Shown piece by piece: positions 1-4,817 of a DNA stretch of 5,881 nt. The notes beneath the pieces are model-generated. The model searched no databases. It was not told where the DNA came from and worked only from the letters and a program-made list of their open reading frames with translations. Origin of the DNA: Phycisphaerae bacterium (GTDB lineage: Bacteria; Planctomycetota; Phycisphaerae; UBA1845). The position numbers and the translations under genes are program-made. The number at the start of each line of letters is the position of its first letter. Positions within the stretch are counted from its first letter, which is position 1. The stretch lies in assembly GCA_029260155.1 (NCBI GenBank), contig JAJDDU010000265.1, forward strand, positions 1-5,881, in the 5' to 3' direction.

Positions 1-1073
1 CCTCCGAAAAACCCTGCATCGCCATCACCATGGGAGACCCCGCCGGTATCGGCGCCGAGGTGATCGCCAAGGCACTCGCAGATCCCGACATCCGAAATCT
101 AGGCCGATTCATCATCTTTGGGTTGGAAGAGTCTCTCGACATCGCAGCCGGCCTCGCTGAATTGGAACCCAACTGGTACCGCATCCCGCACGAAGAGCTC
201 TCAGCCGTCAAATCCGGCGTTGTTCTTGCAGACTATGACGAGTTTTCCGTGGGCACCAGCCTTCGGCGGCCCTGTGCGGAGAGTGGCGTCGCCTCCCTGC
301 GATTCGTCGAAGACGCAATCCAGGCTGCGACCGACGGACGCGTTGACGCCATCGTCACCGGTCCCATCCACAAGACCAGTTGGAAGCTCGCCGGCTGCAA
401 GCACCCAGGCCACACCGAGCTCTTCGCCGAACGGCTCAAACGCAAACGCGTCACCATGATGTTCGCCGGAGGACCGCTAAGAGTTGCACTGGCCAGCACG
501 CATGTCGGGCTCTTCTCGCTCATGAACGAATTCACCATCGGGCTTGTGTTTCAACCGATCGACCTGCTCGACGAAGCCCTCCGCCGACACTGGGGCATCG
601 AGAATCCGCGCATCGCCGTCGCAGGGCTGAATCCGCACGCCGGGGAAGGCGGTCAATTCGGAGACGAGGAGTCGCGAATCATCGAGCCGGCCATGATCAT
701 GGCCCGTGAATTGGGAATCGACGTCCACGGCCCGTTTCCCGCCGATACGCTTTTTCACGAAGAGCGCCGAAACCGATTCGACGGCATCGTGGCCATGTAC
801 CACGACCAGGGACTCATCCCCGTCAAGCTTCTGGCCTTTCACTCAGCCGTCAACATCACCCTGGGCCTGCCGATCATTCGCACCAGTGTCGATCACGGCA
901 CTGCGTTCGACATCGCGAGTCGCAACAGCGCTAATCCGGGAAGCATGAAGGCCGCCATTCGGTTGGCCTGCGAGATGGCATCGTACACACCGTTCGAGAT
1001 CCCGAGGGTACGCGTGCGTCCCGACGACCCGTCGCCCGTCGCGCCAGAGTCGAGGACGAATCCGCAGCCGTAA
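1..1073 (+). CDS. pdxA: 4-hydroxythreonine-4-phosphate dehydrogenase PdxA (5' partial)
   Basis: PdxA is a cytoplasmic, metal-dependent enzyme of the DXP-dependent vitamin B6 pathway. It oxidises 4-phosphohydroxy-L-threonine with NAD; the product decarboxylates to 3-amino-2-oxopropyl phosphate, which PdxJ uses. The reading frame is open from base 3. The residues before the ATG at position 30 (SEKPCIAIT) match the usual PdxA N-terminus ahead of MGDPAGIG, so that ATG is internal and the true start lies left of the window. Counting from that Met, family motifs appear in order: MGDPAGIG 1-8, TGPIHK 110-115, GHTE 127-130, THVGL 157-161, GLNPHAGEGG 199-208, GPFPADTLF 234-242, YHDQGLIPVK 257-266 and DHGTAFDIA 288-296. 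His158, His203 and His258 correspond to the three metal-binding histidines known in E. coli PdxA. The length (347 plus a few residues) is slightly above the 329 of E. coli, and the excess is a Pro/Arg-rich C-terminal tail from about residue 325. No catalytic residue looks lost. A PdxA paralogue with a different substrate cannot be excluded. Confidence 0.96.
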   Translation, partial: SEKPCIAITMGDPAGIGAEVIAKALADPDIRNLGRFIIFGLEESLDIAAGLAELEPNWYRIPHEELSAVKSGVVLADYDEFSVGTSLRRPCAESGVASLRFVEDAIQAATDGRVDAIVTGPIHKTSWKLAGCKHPGHTELFAERLKRKRVTMMFAGGPLRVALASTHVGLFSLMNEFTIGLVFQPIDLLDEALRRHWGIENPRIAVAGLNPHAGEGGQFGDEESRIIEPAMIMARELGIDVHGPFPADTLFHEERRNRFDGIVAMYHDQGLIPVKLLAFHSAVNITLGLPIIRTSVDHGTAFDIASRNSANPGSMKAAIRLACEMASYTPFEIPRVRVRPDDPSPVAPESRTNPQP

Positions 1074-1130
1074 TCATCACGGTGCTCGGTGGCAAGGTCT
1101 TGTGAAGCGCAGGGCAGCAAGGCCGTGAGG

Positions 1131-1147
1131 GACGCAGGCCATGCGTC
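1131..1147. terminator. small hairpin after pdxA, possible weak terminator
   Basis: GACGCA (1131-1136) and TGCGTC (1142-1147) form a perfect 6-bp stem around a 5-base GGCCA loop, 57 bp after the pdxA stop. No T-run follows, so this is not a classic intrinsic terminator. Its position between two genes is the only other support. Confidence 0.25.
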
Positions 1148-1191
1148 AGAACGCCACTCTAGCAAAACGGGGGGCGGTTTCACCCTCTCTC

Positions 1192-1221
1192 TTGCGGTCG
1201 GGGACGTTGCTAGCCGATAAT
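1192..1221 (+). promoter_or_regulatory. candidate sigma70-type promoter for the lipoprotein gene
   Basis: GATAAT at 1216-1221 matches the -10 consensus at five of six bases. Eighteen bases upstream lies TTGCGG (1192-1197), a weak -35 that keeps only the TTG. Transcription would start near 1228, giving a leader of about 64 bases before the ATG at 1292. That layout would also put the alternative GTG at 1241 only about 13 bases into the transcript. It is a pattern match only. Confidence 0.35.
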
Positions 1222-1280
1222 ACCGTGGCAGCGGCGCGAAGTGACCGCGCGTCGGATGGAGCCGATTTCAGGCTGGCGAT

Positions 1281-1286
1281 GGAGAG
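1281..1286 (+). promoter_or_regulatory. ribosome binding site that sets the start at 1292
   Basis: GGAGAG lies five bases before the ATG at 1292. The in-frame alternatives GTG 1241 and ATG 1256 have no comparable purine-rich site. Starting at 1292 also places a clean signal peptide at the N-terminus, so this site decides the start. Confidence 0.7.
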
Positions 1287-1291
1287 TTCAC

Positions 1292-2905
1292 ATGACCGCG
1301 TTCTGTAGGTTTTTCCTTTGTGCACCGGTGGCCGTTGCCGTTCTGTCGCTTACGGTCGGCTGCGATCCGCCCGATCCGTTTTTCGTTCTCGACGACGGGC
1401 CCGACAGCACCGTGGGCGATGTTTCGGACGACAACGCAAATGACAACGCCATCGGCGACAGCGGGGCGGTGGACGATGGCGCCGACGTGACTGAGACGGA
1501 CCCGCCCCCGCCCCCGGACGACAGCACACCTACCATTCTCGATAGCGACGGCGACGGCTTCAGCGACGAGGCGGAAACGAACGCGGTACCCGGTTCCGAT
1601 CCGGAAGACCCTAACGACACGCAACCGAATCCGATCGACTCAGACGGCGACGGCTGCTCGGACTTCGACGAGCGTACATTTGTCGGTTTCTGTGATGGCA
1701 ATCCCAACACGGTTGATCCCGACACGATCGCCGACCCCGAAACGGCGCACACGTTCTCTCTGACCGTGGCCCGCCATGATGACGTATCTTTCAGCGACGC
1801 GCAGGTGGACGCCGTGTTCGCTGCGGGCGGAGCGTTGTTGCAGCAGGTGGAGACTGATTGTTCCGACCTTGCGACCAACACAGTGTTTACGCGCGACGGC
1901 TCTGTGACGACGTTCAGTGTGGGGGGTGCATCCCTGACCGTTGAGTCTGAATTGGACGCGGTCTTTGATGTTCCCGAAGCGGTGAAGATCGTGGATTTCA
2001 TGACCGGCGTCTGCGGCGTCCCGCAGACGGACGATATGAGTGTCGTATTGGGATGTGCCTTCAGCGGGGGTTCACTGGTCATTACTGCGACGGCTGCGCC
2101 CGATGTCTGGGTACACGAGTGGGGCCACGTTCAGGGATTGCTGCATCGGGACAACTGCCCCAGAAACATCATGCACTCCTTCGAGGTCGCCACCAACGCA
2201 GTCGATTCGCAAGAGCGCGCGGCCTTCCTCACGTCGACGCCGCGCAATGGCAAGGTTGCGGTGTCCGCGTCGCCTTTGAGTCAGGGGCCGAGCGACCGCT
2301 TGCGACGAGCGTCTGCTGAGCCCATGCGCGATTGGATTCACCGTGTGGCCGCGAAGGACTTCATCGCCGGCGTTCCGACGGATGTCATGCAGGATTTAGA
2401 AACCGAAGCCGTCGACCCGCTTCTGGAAATGCTGTGGGCGCCGGACTTTTCGGGGCAGCGTCGCAACGTCGCGCGCATGCTCGGTTTTACGGCTGCTCCG
2501 CGCGCGTGCGATCGTCTGATGTCCGGGATACCCGCGTTGACCGGCGAACTGAGTTTTGATGAGTTGGCGGGTGCGGCTGAGAGCATCCTCGCGATAGGCC
2601 GCTTGTCGGCGGGCGATTCCGATGATGCTGCCCTGCGCTGGCTGATGGAAGGGTGCGAGCCTGCTGCCTGGGCGCAACGCGGCGTGCAGTGGGGATATCG
2701 ATCTCATCGCGGCGCCGCGGCGCACCGCTTGCTGGCCCGTCTTTCGATCATGGCGCTCGGGTTGTCCGGGCAGCCGGCGGCGCTTTCTCATTTGCAGTCG
2801 CTTAACATCGAGGGCTTCGAATCTCAGATCGACGCGGCGGTTGCGCGGTTGACGAAAACGGATTCTGCTTTGCGACAAACGTCTCATCCGCTGAGACAAC
2901 CTTGA
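1292..2905 (+). CDS. secreted metzincin-like metalloprotease lipoprotein with TSP3-type repeats and HEAT-like C-terminus
   Basis: This is a predicted exported lipoprotein of 537 residues. Residues 1-23 form a signal peptide ending LTVGC, with Cys24 the likely lipid-modified residue; Thr at -3 makes the lipobox imperfect. Residues 25-83 are an Asp-, Asn- and Pro-rich linker. DSDGDGFSDEAE (84-95) and DSDGDGCSDFDE (116-127) are thrombospondin-type-3-like calcium-binding motifs. From about 150 to 320 there is a protease-like domain. HEWGHVQGLLH (275-285) fits the metzincin zinc signature HExxHxxGxxH, with Glu276 as general base, and IMH (293-295) supplies a Met-turn. The eight residues between third His and Met resemble the short matrixin (M10) spacing. 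Residues 355-520 are Ala/Leu-rich helices that resemble HEAT repeats and might bind a partner. The zinc site and repeats are seen directly; proteolysis of an envelope or extracellular target is inferred and the substrate is unknown. The thioredoxin-fold gene follows after 55 bp, so co-transcription is possible. An upstream start at GTG 1241 would add 17 residues ahead of the signal peptide and is less likely. Confidence 0.8.
   Translation: MTAFCRFFLCAPVAVAVLSLTVGCDPPDPFFVLDDGPDSTVGDVSDDNANDNAIGDSGAVDDGADVTETDPPPPPDDSTPTILDSDGDGFSDEAETNAVPGSDPEDPNDTQPNPIDSDGDGCSDFDERTFVGFCDGNPNTVDPDTIADPETAHTFSLTVARHDDVSFSDAQVDAVFAAGGALLQQVETDCSDLATNTVFTRDGSVTTFSVGGASLTVESELDAVFDVPEAVKIVDFMTGVCGVPQTDDMSVVLGCAFSGGSLVITATAAPDVWVHEWGHVQGLLHRDNCPRNIMHSFEVATNAVDSQERAAFLTSTPRNGKVAVSASPLSQGPSDRLRRASAEPMRDWIHRVAAKDFIAGVPTDVMQDLETEAVDPLLEMLWAPDFSGQRRNVARMLGFTAAPRACDRLMSGIPALTGELSFDELAGAAESILAIGRLSAGDSDDAALRWLMEGCEPAAWAQRGVQWGYRSHRGAAAHRLLARLSIMALGLSGQPAALSHLQSLNIEGFESQIDAAVARLTKTDSALRQTSHPLRQP
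1541..1672 (+). repeat. two TSP3-type calcium-binding repeats inside the lipoprotein gene
   Basis: Two copies of the pattern D-S-D-G-D-G-x-S-D-x-x-E are encoded at 1541-1576 and 1637-1672, 96 bp (32 residues) apart. The spaced aspartates match the calcium-binding loops known from thrombospondin type 3 and related bacterial surface proteins. Between them is a Pro/Asp/Asn-rich stretch. Calcium binding is inferred from the motif. Confidence 0.75.
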
Positions 2906-2945
2906 TTCGTTGGTGTGTAGATCGGAATCACGAACTCTTCATTCC

Positions 2946-2951
2946 AGGGAG
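2946..2951 (+). promoter_or_regulatory. ribosome binding site that sets the GTG start at 2961
   Basis: AGGGAG lies nine bases before GTG 2961. The longer frame back to TTG 2910 has no such site and would put 17 polar residues in front of the signal peptide. ATG 2976 is a possible later start, but it would remove the positively charged TKRR segment. Confidence 0.6.
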
Positions 2952-2960
2952 TGGTGCGGC

Positions 2961-4208
2961 GTGACGAAACGGCGGATGTTGTGTGTGGTTTCCGTGGGGC
3001 TTGGATGCTCGGTTACGGCAGCTTTGGCTCGTGAACCGGCGCTGCGCTCGGGTTCGTGGCGAGCTTGGCTTGACTGCCCTGGCGGCGAGTTGCCGTTTGG
3101 CATTGAGCTTCACCGGGCATCTGACGGTTGGCGCGCGGAGATCGTCAACGGGGGCGAGCGTATCACCGTTCCGCGCGTCGAATGGCGGGGCAGCCGACTT
3201 GTGTTCGACATCGACCACTACGATTCGACGATCGTCGCCAAACTCAGCGCCGACGGGGCGCGGCTCGATGGGGAGTGGCAAAAAGCCTCGCGGGCGGGGA
3301 AGACTTCACGCCTGCCCTTTCACGCGACAGTAGGAGCGGCAGCGCGCTTCTCGGTGACCGCGATGACTTCGGCTGCGGCGCTCGCGAAAATCCACGGGCG
3401 TTGGTCCGTTCGGTTCGCCGACAGCGAAGATCCGGCCATTGGTCTCTTTGCAACGGAACCGGACGGTACCGTGACGGGCACGTTCATGACGACGACGGGC
3501 GATTACCGTTTTCTCGCAGGTGTTTTCGAGCGTAACCGACTGCGACTCTCTTGTTTCGACGGGGCTCACGCTTTCCTGTTTGCCGCGCGCTTGGGCCCCG
3601 ACGGGACGTTGAAGGGAGATTTCTGGTCGCGTGACACATGGCATGATACTTGGACCGCCAAGCGCGATCCCACGGCAACGCTGCCCGACGCGTTCACACA
3701 GACGCGATGGGCGGGCAGCGTTCCACTCGATGAACTGGTATTCCCCGATCTCGACGGCCGTCCGCGTTCGCTGGCCGATCCCGTATTTGCCGGCAAGGCG
3801 CGCATCATCGAGGTGTTCGGATCATGGTGTCCGAACTGTCACGACGAGGCTGACTACCTGACGGAGCTCGACCGCAAGTACGGCGCGCGCGGACTCTCTA
3901 TCGTCGGGCTCGCCTTCGAGTTATCAGGCGACTTGCAGCGCGATACCCGGCAGGTACGCCGCTACGTCAAGCGTCACAACGTGACCTATCCGGTGCTCAT
4001 CGCGGGTGTTGCGGACAAGGCTACGGCCTCAAAGGCGTTTCCCGTGCTTGATCGCATTCGTTCGTATCCCACCACCATCTTCATGGATGCCCAAGGTGAT
4101 GTGCGCGCGGTCTACACCGGTTTTTCGGGACCGGCCACTGGAAACCACTATCAGAAGCTGCGCCGTGATTTTGAAGAGCACATCGAGGCGTTGCTCGCAT
4201 TGAACTAG
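2961..4208 (+). CDS. exported TlpA-type thioredoxin-fold protein with two N-terminal beta-rich domains
   Basis: This is a 415-residue predicted exported thiol-disulfide oxidoreductase of the TlpA/AhpC-TSA group. Residues 1-23 (VTKRRMLC to AALA) form a Sec signal peptide with cleavage likely after ALA. Two related beta-rich domains follow, at roughly 29-123 and 144-233. Each opens with G-x-W and ends with an L-x-x-DG-x-L-x-G-x-W/F pattern, which suggests an internal duplication. The thioredoxin-fold domain covers about 253-413. Its WCPNC (289-293) is the CxxC redox centre, YPTT (369-372) carries the cis-Pro, and GFSGPATG (387-394) is a C-terminal motif I associate with TlpA-like redoxins. The family reduces or resolves disulfides in exported proteins, often during cytochrome maturation or envelope protein repair. 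Which target is served here, and what the beta domains bind, cannot be told. No membrane segment follows the signal peptide, so the mature protein is probably soluble. Cys39 and Cys198 also lie outside the active site. The gene follows the lipoprotein gene by 55 bp. Confidence 0.85.
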   Translation: MTKRRMLCVVSVGLGCSVTAALAREPALRSGSWRAWLDCPGGELPFGIELHRASDGWRAEIVNGGERITVPRVEWRGSRLVFDIDHYDSTIVAKLSADGARLDGEWQKASRAGKTSRLPFHATVGAAARFSVTAMTSAAALAKIHGRWSVRFADSEDPAIGLFATEPDGTVTGTFMTTTGDYRFLAGVFERNRLRLSCFDGAHAFLFAARLGPDGTLKGDFWSRDTWHDTWTAKRDPTATLPDAFTQTRWAGSVPLDELVFPDLDGRPRSLADPVFAGKARIIEVFGSWCPNCHDEADYLTELDRKYGARGLSIVGLAFELSGDLQRDTRQVRRYVKRHNVTYPVLIAGVADKATASKAFPVLDRIRSYPTTIFMDAQGDVRAVYTGFSGPATGNHYQKLRRDFEEHIEALLALN

Positions 4209-4240
4209 TCGTGCGTCCGCAGCCGGTAACCGACTCGGAT

Positions 4241-4255
4241 CCGCGTAGCGCGCGG
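4241..4255. terminator. GC-rich mini-hairpin after the TlpA-type gene
   Basis: CCGCG (4241-4245) pairs with CGCGG (4251-4255) around a 5-base loop, 32 bp after the stop codon. The stem is short and no T-run follows, so termination here is weakly supported. Confidence 0.2.
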
Positions 4256-4347
4256 TACCAAACAAGTCCGCGGGCGGCCATTTTCCGATCACCGCAAGAG
4301 TGCCCGACTCGTGAGAGTTCAGCCGCTTGCGCGTCTTCTCATTGCAG

Positions 4348-4363
4348 TGGCTGAAGAGTTGCC
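4348..4363 (+). promoter_or_regulatory. candidate sigma54 (-24/-12) promoter
   Basis: TGGCTGAAGAGTTGCC keeps TGGC and TTGC with exactly the seven-base spacing of the RpoN consensus TGGCAC-N5-TTGCW, so GG and GC sit at -24 and -12. The A and C after TGGC and the final W are not matched. A start near 4374 would give a leader of about 445 bases before the Tad-like gene. No enhancer-binding site was identified. Confidence 0.3.
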
Positions 4364-4372
4364 CCGAATCCA

Positions 4373-4412
4373 CGTCCGAAAACTGCTAACAGAATATCGC
4401 GTCTTTCGGACG
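4373..4412. repeat. 9-bp perfect inverted repeat with 22-base spacer
   Basis: CGTCCGAAA at 4373-4381 is the exact reverse complement of TTTCGGACG at 4404-4412. The spacer is AT-richer than its surroundings. It could fold as an RNA stem-loop at the very start of a transcript from the sigma54-like site, or serve as a regulator binding site. No T-run follows, so a terminator is unlikely. Confidence 0.6.
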
Positions 4413-4670
4413 CGCCGATAACCATGGGCATTTCCAGTGCGCAAAATGTGCCTACAGACGCATTCCCGGCCGCTGCAGCTCTTATCGGGCGGACCGGCGT
4501 GCGGAGGCATTGAGTCACTTGCCGCGACTTCAGACGAATTGTACTGTGAAGAGGCTTCTGCCGGCCACGCGGAAGAAGTGGGTAGCACCCGCAGTCTACT
4601 CGCGTGACCGGTGCCCATTGGGGTTCAGCGGGGAGACACTGGATGCGAGGCGAGTGCCGATAACCTGGAG

Positions 4671-4691
4671 TGGGAATACCACGAATTCCCA
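4671..4691. repeat. 7-bp hairpin upstream of the Tad-like gene
   Basis: TGGGAAT (4671-4677) and ATTCCCA (4685-4691) are perfect reverse complements around a 7-base loop, about 126 bp before the ATG at 4818. It may be an operator or a leader hairpin. Its function is unknown. Confidence 0.45.
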
Positions 4692-4806
4692 ATACGTCTG
4701 ATCCTCTGAGTTCAAGGCAGTGTTTCAGTCGGCGGAGCATTTCTAGTTCCGCGCTCGACATGCGGGCGGCTGGTTGACAGGCTTTGGATGCGGTCGGACA
4801 TCTGCT

Positions 4807-4810
4807 GGAG
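4807..4810 (+). promoter_or_regulatory. ribosome binding site that sets the start at 4818
   Basis: GGAG ends seven bases before ATG 4818, and the bases between are purine-rich. The in-frame upstream ATG at 4788 has no comparable site, so 4818 is preferred. ATG 4824 would be too far away. Confidence 0.65.
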
Positions 4811-4817
4811 AAAGAGA

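Larger units (their letters stand above)
4209..4817. other. 609-bp intergenic region without a convincing gene
   Basis: Short frames occur on both strands (for example 4510-4701 + and 4339-4761 -), but none has a recognisable domain or a supported start, and their composition looks random. The region holds a sigma54-like match at 4348-4363, a 9-bp inverted repeat at 4373-4412, a 7-bp hairpin at 4671-4691 and a small GC hairpin at 4241-4255. It most likely carries the promoter and leader of the Tad-like gene that follows, and the 3' end of the gene before it. Confidence 0.6.

Noticed and set aside
30..1073. ATG at 30 as the true start of pdxA
   Set aside because: The frame continues upstream with the usual PdxA N-terminal strand, and MGDPAGIG is an internal conserved motif. 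No ribosome binding site precedes the ATG.
1288..2082. A 264-residue minus-strand frame opposite the lipoprotein gene
   Set aside because: It is Ser/Thr-rich without a domain, and it lies opposite a frame with a signal peptide, calcium-binding motifs and a zinc site.
4510..4701. A 63-residue + strand frame in the intergenic region
   Set aside because: No domain, no good ribosome binding site, and it spans the hairpin at 4671-4691.
4339..4761. A 140-residue minus-strand frame in the intergenic region
   Set aside because: No family resemblance, no supported start, and Arg/Pro/Cys-rich composition typical of chance frames in GC-rich DNA. A small unknown gene cannot be fully excluded.
4774..4802. 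TTGACA, a perfect -35 box, just upstream of the Tad-like gene
   Set aside because: At 17-18 bases downstream there is only GACATC/ACATCT, a poor -10. Transcription from it would start inside the ribosome binding site region.
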